From contig JAICSD010000137.1 of NCBI GenBank assembly GCA_025937075.1, positions 1-9,792 on the forward strand: 9,792 nt of DNA. Reading direction: 5' to 3'. Positions 1 to 5,834 of this stretch are shown here, piece by piece (the stretch's first letter is position 1; each line of letters starts with the position of its first letter). A program made the translations under genes and the position numbers. Origin of the DNA: Vicinamibacteria bacterium. Its GTDB lineage: Bacteria; Acidobacteriota; Vicinamibacteria; Vicinamibacterales; 2-12-FULL-66-21. The notes below the pieces were generated by a model. It was not told the origin of the DNA, did not search any database, and saw only the letters and a program-made list of their open reading frames with translations.

Positions 1-48
1 CGCCGCGCCGCGTCGACAGAGCCCGCGACGGTGCTGCGTGCGATCTAA
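1..48 (+). CDS. possible 3' end of a plus-strand gene (15 codons, partial)
   Basis: Frame 1 is open from the left edge to a TAA at 46-48 and would encode a tail ending ATVLRAI. Of the 15 codons, 13 end in G or C, as in the genes of this high-GC window, which is the only coding evidence. The stop overlaps the TAG of the convergent minus-strand gene by two bases (shared CTAA). The fragment is too short for any functional call, and with this base composition an open frame of this length occurs easily by chance. Confidence 0.3.
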   Translation, partial: RRAASTEPATVLRAI

Positions 49-272
49 GCCAGCGCGCGGTTCTTCACCTTCGCGCGGTGGTGCGCCGTCACCGCGGCAA
101 TCACGTGGCACACCCAGCCGAGCAGACCACCCGTGCCGATCCACATTCCTGGCGTGACGATCAGCCAGAAGATTCCGCGGAGGAAATCTCCGTTATAGAT
201 CTGGCCGACGCCAGGAATGATGGCGCTCAACACCGCAGCCGTGCCCGGATGACGCAACTCCGTAATTGCCAC
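45..272 (-). CDS. small TM2-like integral membrane protein (75 aa)
   Basis: This encodes a short, very hydrophobic protein. Residues 12-32 contain the pattern AIIPGVGQIYNGDFLRGIF, which resembles the TM2 domain core (small-x-PG-hydrophobic-GQ-h-Y-x-G, then a glycine before the second helix). About two to three membrane segments can be drawn between residues 10 and 62, followed by a basic tail (HHRAKVKNRA) that would sit in the cytoplasm. TM2 proteins have no well-defined biochemical role in bacteria, so none is assigned. The start is GTG at 272, preceded by a purine-rich GAGGGGAG (274-281) only a few bases away. It begins 15 bp after the stop of the DinB-fold gene on the same strand, so the two are probably co-transcribed. 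Confidence 0.75.
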   Translation of the reverse strand: MAITELRHPGTAAVLSAIIPGVGQIYNGDFLRGIFWLIVTPGMWIGTGGLLGWVCHVIAAVTAHHRAKVKNRALA

Positions 273-273
273 G

Positions 274-281
274 CTCCCCTC
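274..281 (-). promoter_or_regulatory. ribosome binding site of the TM2-like gene
   Basis: On the minus strand this reads GAGGGGAG, followed by one base and the GTG at 272-270. It lies wholly in the 15-bp gap after the upstream DinB-fold gene and decides for the GTG start. The spacing is short for a canonical Shine-Dalgarno site, so a later start (TTG at codon 6) cannot be fully excluded. Confidence 0.5.
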
Positions 282-287
282 AGACGA

Positions 288-836
288 TCATTTCGACCAT
301 GGTGGGACGATGCCGTTCATGCGCGCGTAGGCGACCGACTGCCCCATGTGCTCGTTGTTGTGAACGAGAATGCGCAGGAAGATCTTGTCGGATGTCGACG
401 GTTGCCCAAAGAACTGGACCGCCTTCTGCCTGTCGACGGTCTGGTACTGGCTCTTCACGGCATCGAGCGACTTGCGGAGCAGATCGATCACCCGCGTCTT
501 GGCCGTAATGGACTTCTCGGGATCCTTGCCGAGGGTCGATATCGTCACCGGTGACTTGCCTCCCGCCTGCTCGAGGAGCCAGAAGTTCCCCAGGGCGATG
601 TGCATGTAGACCTCGCTGATCGAGCGGATGCCCGGAGCGGGGCGCCATCCGTATTTGTCCTCCGGCGTCGCCTCCGCCAGCTGCAGGATCTGCCGCGAGG
701 CTGCCGTGAACTCGGGTACCCACCCCTGACCCAGTTCCGGCGGCGGCGTCTGCGCCCGTGCAGTGAGTGACGAGATCGCCATCGTGCAGGTTCCGATCGC
801 GAGCGTACATACGAGGAGGAATTTGCGCGGATTCAC
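288..836 (-). CDS. secreted DinB-family (DinB_2-like) protein, 182 aa
   Basis: DinB proteins are four-helix bundles that usually hold a metal with three histidines; many act as thiol-dependent transferases, but most are uncharacterised. Residues 1-28 form a signal peptide: basic start NPRK, hydrophobic core, and an ARA cleavage box before Q29, so the mature protein is probably periplasmic. Candidate metal ligands are His79 (YMHIALGNFW), His159 and His163 (LVHNNEHMGQ), spaced as in the family. RSISEVYMHIA and the end ARMNGIVPPWS are also typical. The GTG start at 836 is chosen because AAGGAG lies 5 bases upstream and the signal peptide starts exactly there; the frame is open upstream to 995, but that part is not protein-like. 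It precedes the TM2-like gene on the same strand. Substrate unknown. Confidence 0.88.
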   Translation of the reverse strand: MNPRKFLLVCTLAIGTCTMAISSLTARAQTPPPELGQGWVPEFTAASRQILQLAEATPEDKYGWRPAPGIRSISEVYMHIALGNFWLLEQAGGKSPVTISTLGKDPEKSITAKTRVIDLLRKSLDAVKSQYQTVDRQKAVQFFGQPSTSDKIFLRILVHNNEHMGQSVAYARMNGIVPPWSK

Positions 837-841
837 GGGTT

Positions 842-847
842 CTCCTT
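842..847 (-). promoter_or_regulatory. ribosome binding site of the DinB-family gene
   Basis: On the minus strand this reads AAGGAG, with 5 bases (AACCC) before the GTG at 836-834. Strength and spacing are close to ideal, which fixes the start at the signal peptide and rejects the longer open frame reaching 995. Confidence 0.8.
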
Positions 848-897
848 TCTCGCTTTCTCTCGCTCGCTGACAGACGTCTCGCAGCGGCGAATTGCAG

Positions 898-903
898 ATA
901 TTA
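898..903 (-). promoter_or_regulatory. possible -10 element for the DinB/TM2 pair
   Basis: The minus strand reads TAATAT here, one change from TATAAT, in one of the few AT-rich spots of the divergent region and about 60 bp upstream of the DinB start. No good -35 hexamer stands 17 bp further upstream; the 16-bp palindrome at 923-938 lies there instead. This is a weak call from sequence likeness only. Confidence 0.28.
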
Positions 904-922
904 ACCGTACTGCCGCGGCGAC

Positions 923-938
923 GTACGCATCTGCGTAC
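923..938. promoter_or_regulatory. 16-bp perfect inverted repeat, candidate operator
   Basis: GTACGCA, a two-base centre TC, then TGCGTAC: two 7-bp arms with no mismatch. The size and tight centre suit a dimeric regulator better than an RNA hairpin, because a two-base loop cannot fold. It lies between two divergent transcription units and would cover the -35 position if TAATAT at 898-903 is the -10 of the DinB gene. No regulator gene is visible in the window, so the binding protein is unknown. Confidence 0.45.
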
Positions 939-944
939 AACAGG

Positions 945-978
945 GCACGGGATTCGCGATACCTGGCATATCCCGTGC
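945..978. repeat. 9-bp-arm inverted repeat (hairpin or spaced operator)
   Basis: GCACGGGAT at 945-953 and its exact complement ATCCCGTGC at 970-978 flank a 16-base spacer. It could form a hairpin in the 5' leader of the Uma2 transcript, or be two half-sites one and a half to two helix turns apart. There is no T-run on either side, so it is not a standard intrinsic terminator. It ends 33 bp before the Uma2 start. Confidence 0.45.
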
Positions 979-1011
979 GGCATGGATTTCGCCATGGGTG
1001 GACGCGGTACA

Positions 1012-1569
1012 ATGACTCCTGTGAAGGTGATTCGGCCACGCGTCAGCTACGCCGATCTGGAGCGAATGCCGGAAGACGGGCGCCGGTACGAGCTCTACGA
1101 CGGCGAGGTGTTCGTGGTTCCTGCACCCCTTCCCAGGCATCAAGTCGTTCAGATCCTGATCGTCGAGATGCTGCGCGAATACGCAAAGGCGCACGGGGGA
1201 TTTGCGGTGCTTTCCCCGATCGATATCGTCTTCTCCGATTACGACGTCTTGCAGCCCGACATCGTCTATTTCACACCGGTACGCGCACATCTCGTCGATC
1301 TGGATCGCGTGATCCGGGATGCGCCGGACCTCTGTATCGAAGTACTGTCGCCGTCAACCGCGGCAACCGATCGCGGCAAGCAGATGCACGTGTTCGCGCG
1401 ATACGGCGTCGGTGAGTACTGGATTGTCGATCCGCGGTCCGAACGAATCGAGGTGTACGAGCTGACCAATGGCGCGTACGCGCTCCGGACCAGTGCGACC
1501 GGAGACGACAAGGTCCGCTCGGCGACACTCCCGGGGCACACGTTCGTCGCGCGATCCGTGTTCCCCTGA
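1012..1569 (+). CDS. Uma2-family (DUF820) PD-(D/E)XK nuclease-like protein, 185 aa
   Basis: Uma2 proteins adopt the restriction-endonuclease fold; they are abundant in cyanobacteria and some soil bacteria, and their biological role is unsettled. Family hallmarks are in order: RRYELYDGEVF (residues 24-34), LQPDIVYF with Asp83, DLCIEVLSPST with Glu110, then ATDRGKQMHVFARYGVGEYWIVDP (118-141, given in full only as positions and key residues D120, R121, K123). Asp83, Glu110 and Lys123 are the likely catalytic set, although the lysine sits one place earlier than in the usual DRxxK arrangement. The ATG at 1012 gives the family's usual length of about 185-195 residues; the frame is open back to 892, but that part is arginine-rich and lies in the intergenic repeats. 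The ribosome site is weak. The next gene follows after 9 bp. Confidence 0.87.
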   Translation: MTPVKVIRPRVSYADLERMPEDGRRYELYDGEVFVVPAPLPRHQVVQILIVEMLREYAKAHGGFAVLSPIDIVFSDYDVLQPDIVYFTPVRAHLVDLDRVIRDAPDLCIEVLSPSTAATDRGKQMHVFARYGVGEYWIVDPRSERIEVYELTNGAYALRTSATGDDKVRSATLPGHTFVARSVFP

Positions 1570-1578
1570 CGCGCGATC

Positions 1579-2352
1579 TTGAATCCGGTACTCTCCCTCA
1601 TCATCCCAGCGCACAACGAGGAAGCGCTGCTCGGGCAGACCGTGCGGACGCTCACGGCGTCCGCGGCCGAGCTCGGTCAGCCGTTCGAGATCATCGTGGT
1701 CGACGATGACTCGACGGATCGGACGCCTGAGATCGCCCGCGCACTGGGCGCGCTGGTCGTCAGCGTCCGCGTCCGGCACATCGCGGCTGCCCGCAATGCA
1801 GGTGCGCGCGCGGCAAGGGGGGACATCCTCGTGTTCGTCGATGCGGACACCCTCGTGCCCGCAGCCGTCTTGGCCGCGGCGGTCACGGCGATTCGGGACG
1901 GGGCGGTCGGCGGCGGCGCGATGCCGCTGATGGACTCGGATCGGCCGCGCTGGGCCGCGCGGAGCGTGGCGATCGTCGTCTGCGTGCTGCGAACCGCGCG
2001 CTGGGCAGCGGGCTGTTTCGTGTTCGCCAGGCGCGACGCATTCGAGCGGGTGGGCGGCTTCGACGAGCGGTATTTCGCGAGCGAGGAGATTCATCTGAGC
2101 CGCGCGCTCAAGAAGCACGGACGCTTCGTGATTGTCGAGGAACGCGTGGTCACATCGGCGCGCAAGGCGCATCAGTTTTCGGCGCTCCAGACGAGCGCCC
2201 AGTTCCTGCGGGCGCTCTGGCCTGGCACGTTGAAGCGGCGCGATCGCCTGCCGTTCTGGTACGGCAAGCGCGACAACGGCTCGTCCCAACTCCCAATTCC
2301 CAAATCGTGTGAGGCCGAACCCGGCGCGCCTGGCGCTGGGCCCGCCGGATGA
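1579..2352 (+). CDS. family-2 glycosyltransferase, GT-A fold (257 aa)
   Basis: This is a nucleotide-sugar-dependent glycosyltransferase, probably cytoplasmic or membrane-associated. The GT-A core starts at residue 4 with VLSLIIPAHNEE, followed by IIVVDDDSTDRTPEIA (38-53), AAARNAGARAARGD (69-82), the metal-binding DAD at 88-90, the acceptor-side GGFDERYF (159-166) and Glu169-Glu170 where the catalytic acidic pair is expected. Donor and acceptor cannot be told. No membrane helix is evident. The start is TTG at 1579; no later ATG, GTG or TTG leaves the first beta strand intact, and no Shine-Dalgarno site is seen, so coupling to Uma2 (9-bp gap) is likely. The family core seems to end near LPFWYGKRD (residue 232). 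The last 25 or so residues are encoded by a heptamer repeat and GC-rich spacer, suggesting the original stop was lost. Confidence 0.88.
   Translation: MNPVLSLIIPAHNEEALLGQTVRTLTASAAELGQPFEIIVVDDDSTDRTPEIARALGALVVSVRVRHIAAARNAGARAARGDILVFVDADTLVPAAVLAAAVTAIRDGAVGGGAMPLMDSDRPRWAARSVAIVVCVLRTARWAAGCFVFARRDAFERVGGFDERYFASEEIHLSRALKKHGRFVIVEERVVTSARKAHQFSALQTSAQFLRALWPGTLKRRDRLPFWYGKRDNGSSQLPIPKSCEAEPGAPGAGPAG
2284..2304 (+). repeat. heptamer tandem repeat, TCCCAAN x3
   Basis: Three adjacent 7-bp units TCCCAAC, TCCCAAT and TCCCAAA differ only at the last base. They lie inside the end of the glycosyltransferase reading frame, where they encode SQLPIPK-like sequence unrelated to the glycosyltransferase fold. 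The look is that of the short tandem heptamer repeats (STRR) described in cyanobacteria, but membership of any named family is not established. Confidence 0.6.
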
Positions 2353-2360
2353 TCGTTTAT

Positions 2361-2392
2361 CGTATATAAATGTGATATCATGTCTATATGCG
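2361..2392. promoter_or_regulatory. candidate autoregulatory operator/promoter of the toxin-antitoxin pair
   Basis: An AT-rich island in GC-rich DNA, centred between 2376 and 2377. The core TGATATCA (2373-2380) is a perfect palindrome. Further out, ATATA (2364-2368) mirrors TATAT (2385-2389) and CG (2361-2362) mirrors CG (2391-2392), so 12 of 16 base pairs are symmetric. It covers the antitoxin ATG at 2388. Ribbon-helix-helix antitoxins bind short palindromes in their own promoters, which is what is expected here. TATATA or TATAAA-like bases at 2363-2369 could serve as a -10. No Shine-Dalgarno site precedes the ATG, so a very short or leaderless mRNA is plausible. Confidence 0.55.
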
Positions 2393-2702
2393 GAAACCGA
2401 TCTCCGTCACGATTGAGCCGGACAATTTGCTCTGGCTGAAAGCCCAGGCCGCCGCGACCGCGAAGGGCAGCGTGAGCGACGTGCTGGATCGACTCGTTCG
2501 CGACGCACGCCTCGAGGGCCGGACGGATGCGATCAGGTCGGTGGTCGGCACGATCGATCTGCCGGACGGCGACGTCGATCGCGCCGAGGCGTACGTACGG
2601 TCGATGTTCGATCGATCGATCAGCAGACCGATCCTCGTGAGGGAACGACCGCCCCGGACGTCTGGCGCTGGACCTGCGAGGGGTCGTAGACGCCGTGGCT
2701 GA
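2388..2702 (+). CDS. ribbon-helix-helix (CopG/VapB-type) antitoxin, 104 aa
   Basis: This is the antitoxin of a type II toxin-antitoxin module: it would dimerise through its N-terminus to bind the operator, and use its C-terminal half to cover the PIN toxin's active site. The N-terminal strand RKPISVTI (2-9), helix A from about residue 10 to 25 (PDNLLWLKAQAAAT) and helix B SVSDVLDRLVRDAR (28-41) match the ribbon-helix-helix layout. Residues 60-80 (IDLPDGDVDRAEAYVRSMF) are acidic and helix-forming, suited to toxin contact. The last 25 residues are arginine-, glycine- and proline-rich and overlap the toxin's translation start region. It shares 8 bp with the next gene (GTGGCTGA), a usual form of translational coupling. 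The ATG lies inside the candidate operator. Confidence 0.87.
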   Translation: MRKPISVTIEPDNLLWLKAQAAATAKGSVSDVLDRLVRDARLEGRTDAIRSVVGTIDLPDGDVDRAEAYVRSMFDRSISRPILVRERPPRTSGAGPARGRRRRG

Positions 2703-3102
2703 CCTCGCCGCCGCGGTCACCGACACGCACGCGCTGCTCTATCATGCGGCTGGAAGCGCGCGGCTGGGAAAGCGCGCCGCGGCTCATTTCACCGCGTGCG
2801 AAGATCGGCAGGCGGTGTTGTATGTGCCTGCCGCGGTGATTTGGGAAACCGCGCTTCTGGCTCGGAGCGGGCACGTCAACCTGCGGAGGCCTGTACGCGG
2901 GTTCTTCGAGGATCTCTTCAGCAACCCCGCATATCAGCCCCGCGAACTGTCCGCACCGCAGATCTACGACGCCGATACGCTCCGCTTCAATCGCGATCCG
3001 TTCGACGCGCTGATCTGCGCCGCCGCGCGCGACCTCAATCTTCCGCTCCTCACACGCGACCACGACATCACGACGTCCAGGGCAGTACGGGTCCTGTGGT
3101 GA
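2695..3102 (+). CDS. PIN-domain toxin, VapC family (135 aa)
   Basis: PIN toxins are Mg2+-dependent ribonucleases that usually cleave tRNA or rRNA to stop translation; the target here is unknown. The acidic active-site residues are all visible: Asp10 (AVTDTHALLY), Glu51 (AAVIWETALL), Asp104 within RDPFDALICAAA, and Asp122/Asp124 (LLTRDHDI). The spacing and the ending with a strand after TTSRAVRVLW match full-length VapC, so it looks intact. The start is GTG at 2695, overlapping the antitoxin stop; GAGGGG at 2678-2683 is a plausible ribosome site at rather long spacing. The gene ends 9 bp before the stop of the convergent permease gene, with no terminator between. Confidence 0.9.
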   Translation: MADLAAAVTDTHALLYHAAGSARLGKRAAAHFTACEDRQAVLYVPAAVIWETALLARSGHVNLRRPVRGFFEDLFSNPAYQPRELSAPQIYDADTLRFNRDPFDALICAAARDLNLPLLTRDHDITTSRAVRVLW

Positions 3103-3111
3103 AGGCGTGCG

Positions 3112-5670
3112 CTATTCCGTGCGCAGCGCGCTCATCGGTGAAATCGCCGCGGCACGGCCAGCCGGGACGATCGACGCGATGAAGGCCGCAATCGCGAGCG
3201 CGCCAGCCGCGATCCCCAACGCGATCGGATCCCAGTACTTCACGCCGTACAGCTGCGACGCGATGAGCCGTCCGGCGCCGATCGCGAGCGGCACACCTGC
3301 GGCGAGCCCGATCAGGACGCGCTGGAACGCGCCGCGCAGGACGAGCTCCATCACGCGGCTGCGGTCCGCCCCGAGTGCCATGCGAATACCGATTTCGTTC
3401 GTGCGCTGTGCGACGGTGTACGCCGTCACCCCGTAGAGTCCAACCGCCGCGAGCAGCAGCGCGACAACGCCGAACAGCCCGGCAAGGCTGGCGACGGCGC
3501 GCTCCTGATCGAACGACTGCTCCACCTGCTCCTGCATCGTCCGGACGCTGATGATCGTGAGATTCGGATCGATTCCGGCCAGCGTACGGGTGAGCACCGG
3601 TTCGAGCGCGCCCGGTCCCTGGCTGGTGACCAGCATGAGGCCGCCCACGCCATGCGATGCCCGCTCGATTCGCTTCATCAGGTCGTCCTTGTACGGCACG
3701 GTCTGCGCGAGCGGAACGAAGAACATCGGGCGCGCGGGCTGGCTCAGCGCAAAGCCGGCGAACTTCGCGTCGCGCGCAACCCCGATGATGCGGAACGTGC
3801 TGGCGTTCTCGGGCATGTCGAGCCCGAAGTGCTGATCGATCGGATCCTCCCCGCTCTTGAAGAAGCGCTTCACGAACGCCTCGTTCACGATTGCGACCAG
3901 CTCGGACGTCTCGTTGTCGGCTGCCGTGAACGGGCGGCCTCGCCGCACGGGGATACCCCAGTTCTGCAGGAAATTCGCGCTGACGCGATCCCAGGAGGAG
4001 CCCGCCTGCTCGTTGAACTTGGGCGGTGGGTGACCTGCAATGAAGATCAATTCGCCCCAGTTGTCCGTGAGCGGGTTGTAGAGTGCGAGGCCCGAGCCCT
4101 GGACACCGGGTAGCGCATTCAGACGATCTTCAACCTGGCGATATAGGGCCTCGAGCTTCTGCTCGTCGTAGCTTGCGGGCAGCCGGTTGAGCGAGACGAC
4201 AACACGCCCGTCGACGCGATAGCCGAAGTCCTGGTGCTCGAGCTTGTTCAGACTGCGCGCCAGCATGGTCGAGCCCGCGACGAGCACGACGGAGAACGTT
4301 GCCTGCACAATCAACAGCGCCTGCCGCGCGAGCGACGAATGGTCGCCGGTGCTGCGGCCGGCGCCCCGAAGCGCATCGACGGGATCGGTACGCGTCGCAA
4401 ACCAGGCTGGCGCGGCGCCAAACACGATGCCGGTCACCAGCGCGACGCCGACCGCAAACGCGAGCACCATGAGCGACGGCGACGTGCTGATTGGCAGGAA
4501 CTTCGTGCTCCGGAACGCGAGCGCGAGGAGCAGCCGCGCCGCGCCGTCTGCGACGAGCAGCCCTGCCACGCCGCCCGCGATCGCCAGCAACACGCTCTCT
4601 ACGAGGGCCTGCCTGATGATTTGCGCCCGCGATGCGCCAACCGCCAGGCGCACGGCCGTCTGGCCGCGCCGCGCCACGGCGCGCGCGAGCAGCAGGTTCG
4701 CCACGTTCGCACAAGCGATGAGGAGCACGAGCCCGCACACGCCGAGCAGAATCTGCAGGCTGCGCCCGTAGTCTTCCTTCATCGCGCCCACGCCCGCGCC
4801 CGCCGGGACGACGTTGATCACCTGCTTCGGAAGGAGCCGCTTCATCTCCGGCAGCCAGTTGGCCGGATATCCGGAGTCGTTCATCATCCAGGTGCGCAGC
4901 AGCTCCGTCAGGCGCGCGGACATGCCGTCGATCGACGCGCCCGGACGAAGCCGTCCAATGACGCGCAGCCACGCTGATACGGACTGGTCGAGCAGCGCCG
5001 ACTCGCCGTTGATCATGGGCTCCTGGTGTATCGGGATCCACAGGTCCGGCGGATCGCCGCGCAGCGTCTCGCCGAAAAATCCCGGCGGCGCGACGCCGAC
5101 CATCGTCACCGGGTGGCCCTGAACGACAAACGTCGATCCGACGACCGTCGGATCGCTGGCGTACGTGCTCGCCCAGGTGTGATGGCTCAGGACCGCAACC
5201 GGCGGCGAGGACCGCAGATCATCCTCGGGCGTCAGCACGCGGCCACCGAACGATCCCACACCGAGCGTGGAGAAGTAGTTGCCCGTGACGAATTCGGATC
5301 GCAACGGACGCGCGGCCTCCTCGGCTCCTTCGCGGCGCACGCTCAAACGGCCGATGCCGGTTTGAAACGCGGTGAGCTCCTCGAACTCGGGGGTGGCGGC
5401 CTTCAGCCGCTCGTACAGCGGGTACGAGAACATGCCCCAGCGGTCCTGAGGCCCGCCTTCCACACAACAGTCGTTCCCGTCGCCGATTCGGTAGAGCCGC
5501 GACGGATCGCTCACCGGGAGCGAACGCAGCATCACCGCGTGAATGAGCGTGAATATGGCCGTGGTGCCGCCGATGCCGATCGCCAGCGTCAGGACAGCTG
5601 CCGTCGTGAAGACCGGCGAGCGGCGGAACTGACGCAGCGCGTAACGGATGTCGCTGAACAGGTTTCGCAT
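3112..5670 (-). CDS. ADOP-family duplicated MacB/FtsX-type permease (852 aa)
   Basis: ADOP proteins are duplicated MacB-like permeases found mostly in Acidobacteriota without a dedicated ATPase gene; substrate and energy source are not known. The order seen is: N-terminal cytoplasmic box DIRYALRQFRRSP (7-19), membrane helix at 21-46, first MacB-like periplasmic domain about 50-290, three helices at 306-328, 353-378 and 400-422 (FtsX domain 1), helix 451-470, second periplasmic domain about 475-715, and three last helices near 727-752, 783-803 and 815-836 (FtsX domain 2). Typical boxes are ANVANLLLARAVARRGQTAVRLAVGASR (320-348, key residues only) and QRTNEIGIRMALGADRSRV (755-773). The length is normal and no frameshift is seen. 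Adjacent cysteines at 68-69 lie in the periplasmic part. The start is ATG at 5670 with a poor ribosome site. It lies downstream of the beta-domain protein on the same strand. Confidence 0.9.
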   Translation of the reverse strand: MRNLFSDIRYALRQFRRSPVFTTAAVLTLAIGIGGTTAIFTLIHAVMLRSLPVSDPSRLYRIGDGNDCCVEGGPQDRWGMFSYPLYERLKAATPEFEELTAFQTGIGRLSVRREGAEEAARPLRSEFVTGNYFSTLGVGSFGGRVLTPEDDLRSSPPVAVLSHHTWASTYASDPTVVGSTFVVQGHPVTMVGVAPPGFFGETLRGDPPDLWIPIHQEPMINGESALLDQSVSAWLRVIGRLRPGASIDGMSARLTELLRTWMMNDSGYPANWLPEMKRLLPKQVINVVPAGAGVGAMKEDYGRSLQILLGVCGLVLLIACANVANLLLARAVARRGQTAVRLAVGASRAQIIRQALVESVLLAIAGGVAGLLVADGAARLLLALAFRSTKFLPISTSPSLMVLAFAVGVALVTGIVFGAAPAWFATRTDPVDALRGAGRSTGDHSSLARQALLIVQATFSVVLVAGSTMLARSLNKLEHQDFGYRVDGRVVVSLNRLPASYDEQKLEALYRQVEDRLNALPGVQGSGLALYNPLTDNWGELIFIAGHPPPKFNEQAGSSWDRVSANFLQNWGIPVRRGRPFTAADNETSELVAIVNEAFVKRFFKSGEDPIDQHFGLDMPENASTFRIIGVARDAKFAGFALSQPARPMFFVPLAQTVPYKDDLMKRIERASHGVGGLMLVTSQGPGALEPVLTRTLAGIDPNLTIISVRTMQEQVEQSFDQERAVASLAGLFGVVALLLAAVGLYGVTAYTVAQRTNEIGIRMALGADRSRVMELVLRGAFQRVLIGLAAGVPLAIGAGRLIASQLYGVKYWDPIALGIAAGALAIAAFIASIVPAGRAAAISPMSALRTE

Positions 5671-5834
5671 TGAGGACTTCTCACACGATACGGACCACGG
5701 ACATAGGGGTCGCCACTGCGCTCAGGCCGCCCCGAGCTTCGTCGAGGGGCGCTTGCTTTGACGGTGCCGAACCGGCAAACGTTCGCCAGCCCAGCCGGCC
5801 AGGTGGGGCGCGGACACGCGGACTGAAGCCGGAG
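5671..5834. other. 164-bp intergenic stretch with repeat-like sequence
   Basis: There is no gene here. It holds the hairpin at 5720-5737 and its overlapping partner, a 14-bp near-palindrome at 5774-5787 (GGCAAAC/GTTCGCC, six of seven pairs), and, next to the upstream gene's stop, a stretch reading GCGGACTGAAGCCGGAGCTA that looks like intergenic repeat families common in Acidobacteriota assemblies (recalled likeness, not searched). A promoter for the permease could lie within, but none stands out. Confidence 0.5.
5720..5749 (-). repeat. REP-like element with two mutually exclusive hairpins
   Basis: In the minus-strand transcript, GCUCGGG (5737-5731) can pair with CCUGAGC (5726-5720) across a four-base loop, all pairs formed if one G-U is allowed. 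Alternatively CCCC-UCG (about 5749-5741) can pair with CGA/GCUCGGGG's GGGG and CGA with one bulged base. Both use the same central strand, so only one can form at a time. The motif pair (CCTCGACnnnGCTCGGGG then CCTGAGCGCAGT) resembles REP-like intergenic repeats of environmental bacteria. There is no U-run after it, so it is not a classical terminator. Confidence 0.45.

Noticed and set aside
837..995. N-terminal extension of the DinB-family protein
   Set aside because: The extension is basic and disordered, and would bury the signal peptide; a strong ribosome site directly precedes the GTG at 836.
892..1011. N-terminal extension of the Uma2 protein from ATG 892, 982 or 994
   Set aside because: The added residues lie over the intergenic inverted repeats and exceed the usual family length; 1012 fits the family start.
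1354..2289. Long open frame on the minus strand opposite the glycosyltransferase and Uma2 genes
   Set aside because: Its translation is arginine- and histidine-rich with no fold-like pattern, and the opposite strand carries clear GT-A and Uma2 motifs; it is a shadow caused by high GC.
2323..2330. GGCGCGCC palindrome near the end of the glycosyltransferase
   Set aside because: An 8-bp GC-only palindrome is expected by chance in such GC-rich sequence and has no partner or context.
2608..2622. Short TCGATCGATCGATCA tetramer run inside the antitoxin gene
   Set aside because: It is in frame within a helix-forming coding segment, only three units long, and GATC-rich words are common here; no slippage evidence.
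2695..3114. Possible terminator between the toxin gene and the convergent permease gene
   Set aside because: Only 9 bp separate the stops and there is no stem with a T-run; a weak 5-bp inverted repeat nearby is within chance.
4130..5041. Second minus-strand open frame inside the permease gene
   Set aside because: It is out of frame with the intact 852-residue permease and its product is arginine/alanine-rich noise.
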